The notes under the pieces are model-generated. The model was not told the origin of the DNA, ran no database searches, and worked only from the letters and a program-made list of their open reading frames with translations. Made by a program: the position numbers and the translations under genes. From positions 1-64,000 of the forward strand of contig WPIO01000047.1 of the NCBI GenBank assembly GCA_009760855.2: a stretch of DNA of 64,000 nucleotides, written 5' to 3'. The stretch comes from Cristatella mucedo (lineage: Eukaryota > Bryozoa > Phylactolaemata > Cristatellidae). This document shows, piece by piece, positions 41,328 to 53,365 of the stretch (the first letter of the stretch is position 1; the number at the start of each line of letters is the position of its first letter).

Positions 41328-42564
41328 GTTTGTTTGTTGATTTTGATAAGAGCTTGCTGAAAGTCGTCAATGTTGTTAGGCACTGTTGCTTTGCTGTGGC
41401 CGGTGGCTGCACAAGGCCAGGACGGTGAAAGGCTACTCTGCATGTAGAGCCGCATGGAAATGTTGCATTTGAGAGCCAGAGCTATGCCTTAATTTCTTGT
41501 CATTCTTTCAGTCGCATTAGTTTTAAGCTTGAATAGTCTTTGTTTTCAATTTTAATTAGATGTATATCTCTTATTCAAAAGTGTGGCTAAGTATCCACCA
41601 GTGTTTAGCACTGGCAGCTTTAGTCGTTTAAAAGAAAACGATGCAATTGAACAACTTATAGGTAACTAGCGACCTCTTAGACTGCACAAGTTTAAGTTGC
41701 AAGGCAGTGAGCGGCAGTAAGGTGATTTGTGCACGGGCCACCGTGTGCATTCGACCTACACGGCAGGTTATTATTTACACCAACTCGGGTACAATCTGAA
41801 TGAATGAATGTAATATGTCTTGCATAGTACACAAGAGTCACTAACCCCCAAGGGTACTTAACTAGCATCTAGGCATGTGAGTTTATATAAAAATAGTAAC
41901 CATTACAATCTGCAAAGACTCAACATTGCCTCCGATGATTGCCAAAGATTCAGCAATGCTCAGATGCATGCCTATTTGCTAGCCCAACTAAGCTGATCAG
42001 CATTGGGAAACCACAACTGGAGCAGACCCTGCAATTGCCCCTTAAGGTGCAAGCCGACCATGCAAGGTAGATGCATAACGTTTTCTAAAATAATGGTTCT
42101 TGAGATATCATTCATGGTAACTCAGTCGATTGTTTAGCACTCTATGAGATATAAATCTCTGCAATGTATGGTACTAGTTATTGCAAGAGGTGCTATAATT
42201 TGGAGTTAATGACATATAAGGTACCCTGCTTCGACAAAGATGGCAAAATATGCAAGTAGACACTCGGGGCCACCACTTATACGAGCCCTGGTTTCTATCA
42301 TGCACTGTATCATGCACTGTATCATGCATAAGTGAGCATGCTAAGTATGTAGCATCAATAAAGACCTGTTCATTTGAGCCCAAGGAAAGCTAAGCAGAAT
42401 GGCAGCATCATAGGTCTATTCCCTGTCTAAGACAAGGGACTACGTAACATGGTGACTTGCAAATAATTAAACTAGCCCCCAAAGTTTCACTAGGCTGGAC
42501 TATTTAAATTCTGTCTTGGCTGGGGTTCAGAAAAAAGCCGATGAGCCTCAGATGCTTGAGGTAG
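41328..42564 (+). other. A1-B1 intron, left part
   Basis: Near-identical to 49630-50810 and 56214-57400, and its first 260 bp is paralogous to 6428-6670. It includes a direct repeat ATCATGCACTGT at about 42298-42330 not found in the other units. No exon seen. Confidence 0.6.
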
Positions 42565-43212
42565 ATATGACTGCAGGGCTAGTCGACTTATTCCCGAGGT
42601 TCAGCCACTCGTGTTCTCGTCTAAAGGAGCTGCAATGCCTCCCGGTTGATAAAAACATAGTCGACTCTGCATATACGAATATCGGATATAGGAATACTCT
42701 GCTTGTAAGAATGGCAGTTCCGTATCCGAGATTTACTCTAGCGATAGTCTCACTCTGCATATGGGAATACTCCTATAAAAATGGTAATTCGCCAGCCCAA
42801 GCGATTCCTATAAGCGGAGTCGAGTGTATGGAGCAGAATGAACCTCTTAAGGATTGACCCCAATGGCCTTCTTGGTTTTGCTCCTGCATATCTCGCCAAG
42901 GTACTGCACCTGTTTCAGCCTCCTCGTGCCCTTACTGCTGCTTGAGACAACCAATTAGCTGCACCATTCCTAGTTGTGCAGGCAGTTGGCTGCAGAGATG
43001 TTCTTCAGCAGGTCCTTGACTGTGGAACTAACTTCTACAATTCTTTGAAGCATCTTTTGTCCTGCTGTCGACTGTGGCACATTTTTTCCGGCTGACCTGA
43101 GCTGCTACTTCCGTTGTGTCCACTTCCCTGACTGCCCTTGAGTCCCCCGTGGTCTTCGTGGCATGACAATGCTAAATGCTGTGAGCAAGTATACGTTCAC
43201 TCACGGGTAACT
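42565..43212 (+). mobile_element. LINE-beta-like C-terminal remnant, only in unit 1
   Basis: Degenerate plus-strand match to LINE-beta: AGLVDLFPRFSHSCSRLKEL and LPVDKN against AARLVFKSQRFEHASPLLKEL and LPVEKR, then FAPAYLAKVLHLFQPPRAL-like text at 42880-42930 and PRLWN-like text near 43015. About 190 bp of unrelated sequence with GGAATACTC repeats lies between (42660-42850). Confidence 0.55.
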
Positions 43213-43472
43213 TTATAATAATAATAATAATAATTCACTTGATAAAGCACCCTCAAAGAACTTAATCTATCTCTAGGTGCTTTACATTTGCTGTAAAGTG
43301 AAATGCCATTAAATGGTAAGTAAAATCATGCTTGAAAAAACAAACGAAATGAATAATATGGTTAGGGGTGACATGCACAGGGTCAGCATGCGAATGTGGT
43401 TAGTGGCAGCATGCACAGTGTCAGCACGCATAAGCACATCAAAACGAATCACAGGGACCCACTAAATGCGAT
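43213..43472 (-). mobile_element. LINE-alpha 3' tail (minus), only in unit 1
   Basis: An AATAATAATA tail, stem-loop (about 43238-43283) and 3' UTR to CACTAAATGC on the minus strand. 5'-truncated. It lies just left of the GA/CA microsatellites. Confidence 0.82.
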
Positions 43473-43520
43473 TTGAGGGACAACAAACTCTCACGTTGAC
43501 ACAAACTCACTCACACACAC

Positions 43521-43524
<4 letters not shown>

Positions 43525-43607
<83 letters not shown>
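43525..43607. repeat. (AG)n microsatellite
   Basis: About 41 uninterrupted AG dinucleotides. The open frames across it (Glu-Arg or Leu-Ser repeats) are artefacts of the repeat. Confidence 0.98.
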
Positions 43608-43609
<2 letters not shown>

Positions 43610-43714
43610 AACACCCCAAAACACAAACAAATAAACACACAAACACACATTTCTACACGACTGTCATGCATGCAGAGGCCAACATACATGAAGTGGTTTA
43701 CGCACGTGAAGAGG

Positions 43715-43717
<3 letters not shown>

Positions 43718-43803
<86 letters not shown>

Positions 43804-43866
43804 TCTCACTCTCTCTCAAGCACATGCACTCTCACGCACACACTTTCAGGCACACAAACTCTCTTA

Positions 43867-43919
<53 letters not shown>
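43718..43919. repeat. (CA)n microsatellites with a CT-rich interruption
   Basis: (CA)n at 43718-43800, a mixed CTCTCA/CACACA spacer to about 43864, and (CA)n again at 43865-43919. Only unit 1 has this tract. Confidence 0.97.
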
Positions 43920-43922
<3 letters not shown>

Positions 43923-44469
43923 CTCAGGCTCACACACTCGCATGCAGAAACTTGCTCGAATACAGACTAGCATGGATTGGCACTCGCAAGATCACACACT
44001 CGCAGGCATTTATGAGCACTCACGCACACTCCAGTTCTCATATGCACTAACGAGCTCTCACACTCAATCAGGCACACTTGCATATTGTTTGTGGCTCTCC
44101 TTTGCCGTTACCTACTTTGTTGTCGGCCTTTGTTAATGCAAGTGCTATAAGAAGCTGCACTCAAACTGTTCGAGGAGTGGTTATTGTGCTAAGTGGCAGG
44201 CATCATGAAATGGCTTCTTATGAAACATCAGTTGCTTATTTCTTACCATTGCTCCTTTTCCTACCACTGCTGTGCAGCTGCAGGCTATTAGGCCACCACT
44301 GATGGCATTTTCTTTGCTGAGAAGTTGTCTCTCAGCACGGTTGTTTCTAGCGTTTGCTCGAGCTAAGCCGAGTTAGTTCAGTGCTGCTGTGGCTTGATTA
44401 CCAGTGATGTAATCAATACATTTGTTTATCATACTCACGTCTACGGTCAACGGGTCTCCTTTGCTGCTC

Positions 44470-44700
44470 CTAGGTTATCTTGTTACCTGAAGATCCTGGT
44501 GGCCATCTAACTGGTTGCTTCTTTCCATTCTTTGCCAGCAAGTTAGACAAGATCCGAGAGTCCATTCCAAAGGTAGCAGTGTCCCTCCAAGAGCATTGTC
44601 CCTCGATGACAGACCGCTGGACTCTCCTCCCTCAATTTAATGCAGCACCTCATAGTCGACATTCAAGGAGGCGACGAGTGAGCAGGATCAGCTAAGATGG
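44470..44700 (+). mobile_element. LINE-alpha N-terminal fragment in the A1-B1 intron
   Basis: Encodes GGHLTGCFFPFFASKLDKIR, ESIPKVAVSLQEHCPS, matching DDLAHCFSRFFVQKIDKIRE, SIP of the 7.1-kb LINE. No tail follows, so it is an internal scrap. It is repeated without change of frame in units 2 and 3. Confidence 0.75.
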
Positions 44701-45396
44701 TTGTTTACGTGAAGTACGGCCTTCCCTGGCCCAATCCTTGTTCCTAGCGGCTTCTTGTCTGTATTCATAATTCTGCTGTATGTCCTAACTGGTTGTGTCG
44801 TAGTACGACCATAGACAGTTAGCGATATAAGCGTCCCAGCTACCAGACTCAAACGGAGCTCGCTAGCTCCCTAGTTCGATCTAAACCAGGCTACTGTAAC
44901 TCATCAGTTTCAGGGCTTCCAAAACACCGTTAAGTCTCTACGTTTGTTGATGAATGTGGCCATTTGGCCGAGCTTCAATTATAAAATTCAAGTCTCGTAT
45001 CTTCGTGCTAAAGGAGCTACGATGAATGTAAGATGATCAGTGGACACTAGGAGCAAAATTTACATTTTGACTCAAGGCCTGCCGTAGCTTGTTTGTTCGA
45101 CTGCTAAATCAGTGCCAGGTTTCTCGTGCTTTCAGTTCTAGCCAGGACAATTCGATAGCTCCTCTAGTTAATCCTTATTTCGGCATACGACCGTCGGCAA
45201 CAGGTTTGGATTTGCTGGCACTGCCATGCAGCTTGCTTCTTGCTGCCAGCATTGCTACGACATCCTTTCTTTGATTTGTGAGCTTTTGTCAGTTGGCCAT
45301 ACTACCATATGCCAGTTAGGCTTTGAAAGCTATATGCAAAGCCCTGCATGTTGCAACACTTGCTTAGTCTTTGTGGTTTGTGAATTTACAGGCAGA

Positions 45397-45672
<276 letters not shown>

Positions 45673-46460
45673 TCGCATCATGACTTGAAATAGTGGGTAC
45701 AGCTTGTTCAATCTTAATCATGACTTCAGCAACATGTGTTTATGGGACTTGATTAATTACAATCAAATATTCAAACTTGTAGAGGTCAGTTAATGTATTT
45801 CAGTCCTTCGCTTTAACTTACTATGTTGTGTGCCTTTGGTAATGTCCATGCTTCGAAAATTTCGCTTGCACCGTATGACACTGGAGACTGTGCTAGAGTG
45901 GCTGGTGGAATCCTATGGCCAGTTAGGATAAGCGTGCCTCCTTCATTCTGCCCTAGGTCGTGCTATACAGCTAAAGCCTCTTGGGCAGCAGCTGCTGGGA
46001 TGTGGAGTTGCCAGGTGCAGTGGTAGAAAGTTCCCACCGTGCACGGTAGATGTGCCTCAAACTAGGCTGAGGGAAGTTCACTAGGCAATATGAGATGCGA
46101 TCTATGTCTTGTGGTGCCTTTATAAGTCTCGTTTTGCTTTTGAAACTTTTGTCCTGCCGACGGCAATGCTTATTTAGCATTAGTTCGAACTCTGTCACTG
46201 AATCCAAACGTATCATGCTATATGCATTCGATTTGTAAAAAGCTGCCATTGTGGAAATCGTTTTCTTGCACTTCTATGGACCGTGAAGTAGTCGTTCCAT
46301 GTGAATATTTGTGAAAATTCTCTGCTCCAGTGTCATTGGAATGTAATATATGCTGCTCTCAGGTTACTGCAACAGCTGTCATACCCTCGAAATATTTTAC
46401 ATGCCCAGACCCCACATGCGTTGATTATTCGATGCCACATCAGAACATTTTCTCTCGTTA
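45673..46460 (+). other. A1-B1 intron, middle part, with one arm of an inverted repeat
   Basis: Positions 45833-45935 form the plus-strand arm of an inverted repeat whose other arm is 46809-46910. An open frame over it (MLCAFGNVHASKISLAPYD onward, 67 codons) persists in unit 2 but is broken by TAG in unit 3, so I do not call it a gene. Positions 46070-46460 are paralogous to 10665-11085. Confidence 0.5.
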
Positions 46461-46778
46461 ATAATAATAATGCAGTTGATACAGCGCCATCAGAGATCTC
46501 AATCTCTTTCCTGGCGCTTTTTATTTGCTGCAAAGGGAAATGCAATTGAATGGTGAGTAATACCATGCCTGATAAACAACCTGAATAACATGGTTAGGGG
46601 TGACATGCACAGGGTCAGCATGCAAATGTGGTGTGTGGTAGAATGCACAGTGTCAGCACGCATAAGCACATGAAGGACGAATCAAAGGGACCCACTAAAT
46701 GCTGTCCTAAATAGGTGTGTTTGTAAGTACTTTTTAAATGCGGTCAAGTCAGGACATGGTCTGACACGAGTCGGGAGT
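46461..46778 (-). mobile_element. LINE-alpha 3' end (minus) in tandem unit 1
   Basis: An AATAATAATG tail, stem-loop, 3' UTR and the last coding segment (sense NSRLVSDHVLT) on the minus strand. The empty site is at about 11075-11085 (TCTCTCGTTAATTCACATGC). The same insertion is in units 2 (about 53047) and 3 (about 59628), so it predates the tandem duplication. Confidence 0.8.
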
Positions 46779-46808
46779 TTATTGTTATTATTGTTATTGT
46801 TATTATTA

Positions 46809-46910
46809 TCCTAACCGGCCATAGGATTGCACCAGCCACTTTAGCACAGTCTCCAGTGTAATACGGTGCAAGTGGAATTTTCAAAGCACGGGCATTTCCA
46901 AAGGCACACA
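46809..46910 (-). repeat. Inverted copy of 45833-45935
   Basis: Reverse-complement match of about 100 bp at roughly 90 percent by eye (TGTGTGCCTTTGG, TTGCACCGTAT, CACTGGAGACTGTGCTA, ATCCTATGGCC). It is attached through a GTTATTATT run (46779-46808) to the 5' end of the minus-strand LINE-alpha piece. Both arms recur in units 2 and 3. Confidence 0.75.
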
Positions 46911-47869
46911 TTTGTTGATTCACCGGCATTTAAGAATTTGTATATTCCAGAGTGATTAGTGGCTGGATTGGCAACGAACGTGTTCGGCAAGATCATTAAC
47001 TTATCTGTACTTTTGTATACTGTATATTTATATAACCAGATCGGTTTGACTCGGGAGAGTAAGTATGATTACACTTAGTCCCTTCATTTAAAATCGCTCA
47101 GGCTTGATACTTCAGTTACTTTACCAGTGAAACATTTTCTTAAGGCTTCAGAGTAATTTAATTGTTCTTCAGATTCGAAAAATTTTTTCTCCTGACCTTC
47201 AAGTTTTTTCTATAAATGTTAAATAAGATTGGTGACTGGCATTGTGCAAGCTAATTTGCTAATGTGCAAGCTAGTTTGCATATGGTGGGATACTCGAGTT
47301 ACGTGAAGCAGCTTAGGAGATTTAAAAGTATGAATTAGTGACCAACTCAGAAGTTTATAAGGGCGATTAGAGGGTATATAATGAAGCTGGATTAGTTTAG
47401 CTTGTGTGCTACAATTTTGTTTGGTCGATGGTCGCATTTGGTATTGCTATGTAAACTGCCACAAAAGTCGCCTCCTATCAGCAGTTTTGGAGCAAGGTAG
47501 GTGTTGTTACTGCTAGATTTTAATCTATGGTTCCCTTTCTTTAATTTGGGCCAGCATTTGGGCCTGTTTTGTCAGCTGGCTTCTTCCTTCAAAGCCAAAA
47601 TGCCACCTTGCTTTGAAAGTTCCTTAAGACGTTCCATCGAGTCTTGGGTGGACTGGTTATACCAGTCCCTTTGCATTAATTGGTAGTTAATTCATGAAGC
47701 ATGCTGCTGCAGTAGTAATTTGTGGTCGCCGTCAACCACTGTTCCATTGCCGGTTCGGTCAAGGTCGTGGGAGTGTCCAACACTTTGCTGAGGCAGACTG
47801 TATAGTTATTTAGCCTGCGATCAGAAGTTATTCGAATAGTTTTGACAGTTAGCATGTTTTTTCTTACAG
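46911..47869 (+). other. A1-B1 intron, right part
   Basis: Paralogous to 9150-10111 and to the corresponding part of each unit. It ends with ATGTTTTTTCTTACAG, a strong acceptor. No exon seen. Confidence 0.65.
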
Positions 47870-48046
47870 CCAGTCAGCCCATCGCTACATTGTGTTACTG
47901 GTGTGGAACTCGGAGACACGCTTTCTAAAGCTACCGTTGAACTGCCAATAGAAGGCAATTCATCGTCTGTTTCGAAACAGACCGAAGATGTCTTTAAAAG
48001 CACATCTGTGGACAAAGTTAACCCACAAGGTACACTAAGCTGTTAG
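47870..48046 (+). CDS. Receptor terminal cytoplasmic exon B1 (short form)
   Basis: Open in phase 0 for 58 residues to TAG 48044-48046: PVSPSLHCVTGVELGDTLSK, ATVELPIEGNSSSVSKQTED, VFKSTSVDKVNPQGTLSC. It is shorter than the B exons at 10112 and 61043 but shares their C-terminal block (LPIEGNSSSVSKQTED against LPVNGNRLPVPEENTD at 15.5 kb). A1 plus B1 completes the 334-residue frame starting at 34695. No membrane segment or known motif. The only polyadenylation-like word nearby is GATAAA about 100 bp downstream. Confidence 0.68.
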   Translation, partial: PVSPSLHCVTGVELGDTLSKATVELPIEGNSSSVSKQTEDVFKSTSVDKVNPQGTLSC

Positions 48047-48175
48047 CCCCCTGTTAAGTTGGTTATTGAGTCACACAGAGGTACGGCTAATTTTCTAGCA
48101 CGAACATTACAAACTTGACTGGTCAGCTTGTAGGGATGCTTGATAAAGAACCCCAGCGAAAATACTGTATGTAGC
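48047..48175 (+). other. 3' flank of B1 up to the unit boundary
   Basis: Non-coding. At GTATGTAGC/AATCTAC (48175/48176) the sequence jumps from B-exon flank to the intron sequence that precedes an A exon. This is the tandem-duplication junction, repeated at 54761/54762. Confidence 0.7.
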
Positions 48176-49525
48176 AATCTACTTTGGTTTGCTAACCACG
48201 TGAAAAACATGCAAACTGAAGCCCGATTCAGCAGTATCTGGAGCAGCTGGTTATGGCTGCCCATATAGTTGCCCTGCCTGTTTCAAAGAATATTATTGTG
48301 TAGATATTATTTAGACTGGCGCGGTTTAGGAACATGCCTAAAGACCCCAAACTACCAAATAATTGCATGTTTTTCACACCTAAAAGGCTGACCTAATAAG
48401 AATGATAATAATAGAAATGCATAGTTATGGCACCCTCAGAGTACTTAACCTGTTTCTATGCACTTTACAGATGTAGTGATAAAAAATAATCAAATGATTA
48501 GTGGTAACATTTGCTATGTCATCAAGTATAACAGTTGTGCAGGTGACATAGACAGAGACAACATGAAGATATGTTTAGAAGCTACAGGCACGGTGTCAGT
48601 ATGGATAAAAACACAGATGGCGAATTGCACGGGTGTAATGCTGTAAACAGGAGTTGTGTACTAGGCTTTCTTTTAAACGTGATTATGTTAGGTGATATCG
48701 TGAGGTCCGTCAGAAGTGAGTTCCAGGCTTGCTAGCATGTGAATTGAAGGCATGGTCGCTAATGGTTTTGGTGTCGTACAAGGTTTAGCCAAACGAGTTA
48801 ATTCAGAAAAGCAGGTGGTACGATGGCTGGCCTGGTATGGGGATAGATGTGACTGGTAGGCAGAAGCGAAAAGGTGAACAAATCTGGAAGTGAGTGATAT
48901 AACCTTGAAGTCAATTCTCTGCCTGATTGGGAATCAGCGCTGGTCGGCATGAAGTTGTACGGTGTGGTAAATGCCAAACTGCATTGCTTACGACAGACAA
49001 GCCTAGCTGGAGAGTTATGCACCAACTGTAAGTGCCTATTGCCACAAGCCAGTAGACCAGCTAGCAGTAAGTTATATAAGTCGAGATGGGATACGTACAA
49101 GTGCATAGACCAATTTGGATGTGGTATCCCCTCTTAATCAAGTGATTTTGAGCAATGATCTTTCCAATTTGTGAGTCACACTTGGTTTGGGCAACACTAG
49201 TGAGTTGGTTTTCTCGTCATTTAATTTGAGAAGTCTTTCAGACATCCATGTTTGGATTTGAGCAACCTATGTAGCAAGGGTGTGTAGAGAATTAGACCGG
49301 TTGGAGTGCTGGGGGGGGATCAAAACAAAGGTACAACTGAGTGAATGACTTCTACATAGAAGTGAAAATCTGGATTATCGTAGGCAGTTGCATGTGCGAT
49401 ATCCAAAATGTATTGCTTCTTCGTGCCTCTGCTACCATTTGCACATATTATTATTGGCCTCAGTTGTGGGCAACTGTGAACTCTTATGGATTTGCATTGA
49501 TTTAACGAGCATGTGGATTTTGCAG

Positions 49526-49629
49526 CCGAGAAAGGTCGACCTATGCTGGCAACCCCAAACGTGTCCCCTCTGATACCAGTCGGCAGGATTGACCATAGCA
49601 ACGAGCATACGGAGGACAGTTCTTCGAAG
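49526..49629 (+). CDS. Receptor cytoplasmic exon A2
   Basis: A 104-nt exon, acceptor TGGATTTTGCAG and donor GTTTGT, phase 1 in and phase 0 out. It reads AEKGRPMLATPNVSPLIPVG, RIDHSNEHTEDSSSK. Replacements relative to A1 are E/K, Q/L, N/V, G/R, T/I, N/H, R/H, M/T and G/D, with no silent change. The splice sites are intact, so it could replace A1 after the transmembrane exon by alternative splicing. Without transcripts this is inference. Confidence 0.58.
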
Positions 49630-51095
49630 GTTTGTTTGTTGATTTTGATAAGAGCTTGCTGAAAGTCGTCAATGTTGTTAGGCACTGTTGCTTTGCTGCG
49701 GCCGGTGGCTGCACAAGGCCAGGACGGTGAAAGGCTACTCTGCATGTAGAGCCGCATGGAAATGTTGCATTTGAGAGCCAGAGCTATGCCTTAATTTCTT
49801 GTCATTCTTTCAGTCGCATTAGTTTAAAGCTTGAATAGTCTTTGTTTTCAATTTTAATAAGATGTATATCTCTTATTCAAAAGTGTGGCTTAGTATCCAC
49901 CAGTGTTTAGCACTGGCAGCTTTAGTCGTTTAAAAGAAAACGATGCAATTGAACAACTTATAGGTAACTAGCGACCTCTTAGACTGCACGAGTTTAAGTT
50001 GCAAGGCAGTGAGCGGCAGTAAGGTGATTTGTGCACGGGCCACCGTGTGCATTCGACCTACACGGCAGGTTATTATTTACACCAACTCGGGTACAATCTG
50101 AATGAATGAATGTAATATGTCTTGCATAGTACACAGGAGTCACTAAACCCCAAGGGTACTTAACTAGCATCTAGGTATGCACGTTTATAGAAAAACAGCA
50201 ATCATTACATTTTGCAAAGACTCAACATTGCCTCCGATGATTGCCAAAGATTCAGCAATGCTCAGATGCATGCCTATTTGCTAGCCCAACCAAGCTGATC
50301 AGCATTGGGAAAGAACAACTGCAGTAGACCCTGCAATTGCCCCAATAAGGTACAAGCCGACCATGCAAGGTAGATGCATAGCGTTTTCTAAAATAACGGT
50401 TCTTGAGATATCATTCATGATAACTAAGTCGATTGTTTAGCACTCTATGAGATCTAAATCTCTGCAATGTATGGAACTAGTTAATGCAAGATGTGCTATT
50501 ATTTGGAGTTAAGGACATATAAGGTACCTTGTTTCGATAAAGATGGCAAACATGCAAGTACACACTCAGGGCCACCGCTTATACGAGCCCTGGTTTCTAT
50601 CATACACAGGTGAGCATGCTAAGTATGTAGCATCAACAACGACCTGTTCATTTGATCCCAGGGAGAGCTAAGCAGAATGGATGCATCATAGGTCTATTCC
50701 CTGTCTAAGACAAGGGACTACGTAACTTGGTGACTTGCAAATAATTAAACTAGGCCCCAAGTTTTGACTAGGCTGGACTATTTAAATTCTATCTTGGCTG
50801 GGGTGCTGAAAAAATCCAGTTAGCCTCAGAAGCTCGAGGTAGGTATAAATGCTCAGTTGCTCATTTCTTACCATTGCTCCTTTTCCTACCACTGCTGTGC
50901 AGCTGCAGGCTATTAGGCCAGCTCTGAAGGTATTTTCGGTTGCTGAGAAGGTGTCTCTCAGCAAGGTTGTTTCTAGCGTTTACTCGAGCTAAGCCGAGTT
51001 AGTTCAGTGCTGCTGTGGCTTTAATACTAATAATATTATCAATACATTTGTATATCATACTCACGTCAACGGTCAACGGGTCTCCTTTGCTGCTC

Positions 51096-51326
51096 CTAGG
51101 TTATCTTGTTACCTGAAGATCCAGGTGGCCATCTAACTGGTTGCTTCTTTCCATTCTTTGCCAGCAAGTTAGACAAGATCCGAGAGTCCATTCCAAAGGT
51201 AGCAGTGTCCCTCCAAGAGCATTGTCCCTCGATGACAGACCGCTGGACTCTCCTCCCTCAATTTAATGCAGCACCTCATAGTCGACATTCAAGGAGGCGA
51301 CGAGTGAGCAGGATCAGCTAAGATGG
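51096..51326 (+). mobile_element. LINE-alpha N-terminal fragment, unit 2 copy
   Basis: Same fragment as 44470-44700 (FFPFFASKLDKIRESIPK frame kept), duplicated with the unit. Confidence 0.75.
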
Positions 51327-52022
51327 TTGTTTACGTGAAGTACGGCCTTCCCTGGCCCAATCCTTGTTCCTAGCGGCTTCTTGTCTGTATTCATAATTCT
51401 GCTGTATGTCCTAACTGGTTGTGTCGTAGTACGACCATAGACAGTTAGCGATATAAGCGTCCCAGCTACCAGACTCAAACGGAGCTCGCTAGCTCCCTAG
51501 TTCGATCTAAACCAGGCTACTGTAACTCATCAGTTTCAGGGCTTCCAAAACACCGTTAAGTCTCTACGTTTGTTGATGAATGTGGCCATTTGGCCGAGCT
51601 TCAATTATAAAATTCAAGTCTCGTATCTTCGTGCTAAAGGAGCTACGACGAATGTAAGATGATCAGTGGAAACTAGGAGCAAAATTTACATTGTGACTCA
51701 AGGCCTGCCGTAGCTTGTTTGTTTGACTGCTAAATCAGTGCCAGGTTTCTCGTGCTTTCAGTTCTAGCCAGGACAATTCGATAGCTCCTCTAGTTAATCC
51801 TTATTTCGGCATACGACCGTCGGCAACAGGTTTGGATTTGCTGGCACTGCCATGCAGCTTGCTTCTTGCTGCCAGCATTGCTACGACATCCTTTCTTTGA
51901 TTTGTGAGCTTTTGTCAGTTGGCCATACTACCATATGCCAGTTAGGCTTTGAAAGCTATATGCAAAGCCCTGCATGTTGCAACACTTGCTTAGTCTTTGT
52001 GGTTTGTGAATTTACAGGCAGA

Positions 52023-52253
<231 letters not shown>

Positions 52254-53046
52254 GACACTACCGTATACCTGCAGAAATAGTGGGTACAGGTTGTTTAATC
52301 TTAATCATGACTTCAGCAACATGTGTTTATGGGACTTGATTAATTACAATCAAATATTCAAACTTGTAGAGGTCAGTTAATGTATTTCTGTCCTTCGCTC
52401 TAACTTACTATGTTGTGTGCCTTTGGTAATGTCCATGCTTCGAAACTTTCGCTTGCACCGTATGACACTGGAGACTGTGCTAGAGTGGCTGGTGAAATCC
52501 TATGGCCAGTTAGGATAAGCGTGCCTCCTTCATTCTGCCCTAGGTCGTGCTATACAGCTAAAGCCTCTTGGGCAGCAGCTGCTGGGATGTGGAGTTGCCA
52601 GGTGCAGTGGTAGAAAGTTCCCACCGTGCACGGTAGATGTGCCTCAAACTAGGCTGAGGGAAGTTCACTAGGCAATATGAGATGCGATCTATGTCTTGTG
52701 GTGCCTTTATAAGTCTCGTTTTGCTTTTGAAACTTTTGTCCTGCCGATGGCAATGCTTATTTAGCATTAGTTCGAACTCTGTCACCGAATCCAAACGTAA
52801 CATGCTATATGCATTCTATTTGTAAAAAGCTGCCATTGTGGAAATCGTTTTCTTGCACTTCTATGGACCGTGAAGTAGTTGTTCCATGTGAATATTTGTG
52901 AAAATTCTCTGCTCCACTGTCATTGGAATGTAATATATGCTGCTCTCAGGTTACTGCAACAGCTGTCATACCCTCGAAATATTTTACATGCCCAGGCCCC
53001 ACATGCGTTGATTATTCGATGCCACATCAGAAGATTTTCTCTCGTT

Positions 53047-53365
53047 AATAATAATAATGCACTTGATATAGCACCCTCAGAGATCTCAATCTCTTTCCTG
53101 GCGCTTTTTATTTGCTGCAAAGGGAAATGCAATTGAATGGTGAGTAATACCATGCCTGATAAACAGCATGAATAACATGGTTAGGGGTGACATGCACAGG
53201 GTCAGCATGCAAATGTGGTTAGTGGCAGAATGCACAGTGTCAGCACGCATAAGCACATGACAGACGAATCAAAGGGTCCCACTAAATGCTGTCCTAAATA
53301 GGTGTGTTTGTAAGTACTTTTTAAATGCGGTCAAGTCAGGGCATGGTCTGACACGAGTCGGGAGT
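53047..53365 (-). mobile_element. LINE-alpha 3' end (minus), unit 2 copy
   Basis: Same insertion as 46461-46778, duplicated with the unit. It is followed by the GTTATTATT run and the inverted arm at about 53397-53498. Confidence 0.8.

Noticed and set aside
43873-43920. CRISPR-like array of regular repeats
   Set aside because: Dinucleotide microsatellite with no spacers, in a eukaryotic context.
43466-44136. Long open frames of Thr-His, Cys-Val, Glu-Arg or Leu-Ser repeats (also 45226-45721, 51852-52380 and 58439-58961)
   Set aside because: They are translations of (CA)n and (AG)n microsatellites, open in several frames on both strands at once.
45823-46026. 67-codon open frame MLCAFGNVHASK..., repeated in unit 2 and inverted at 46.8 kb
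   Set aside because: A TAG breaks it in unit 3 and the inverted copy is attached to LINE debris, so sequence repetition, not coding, explains it.
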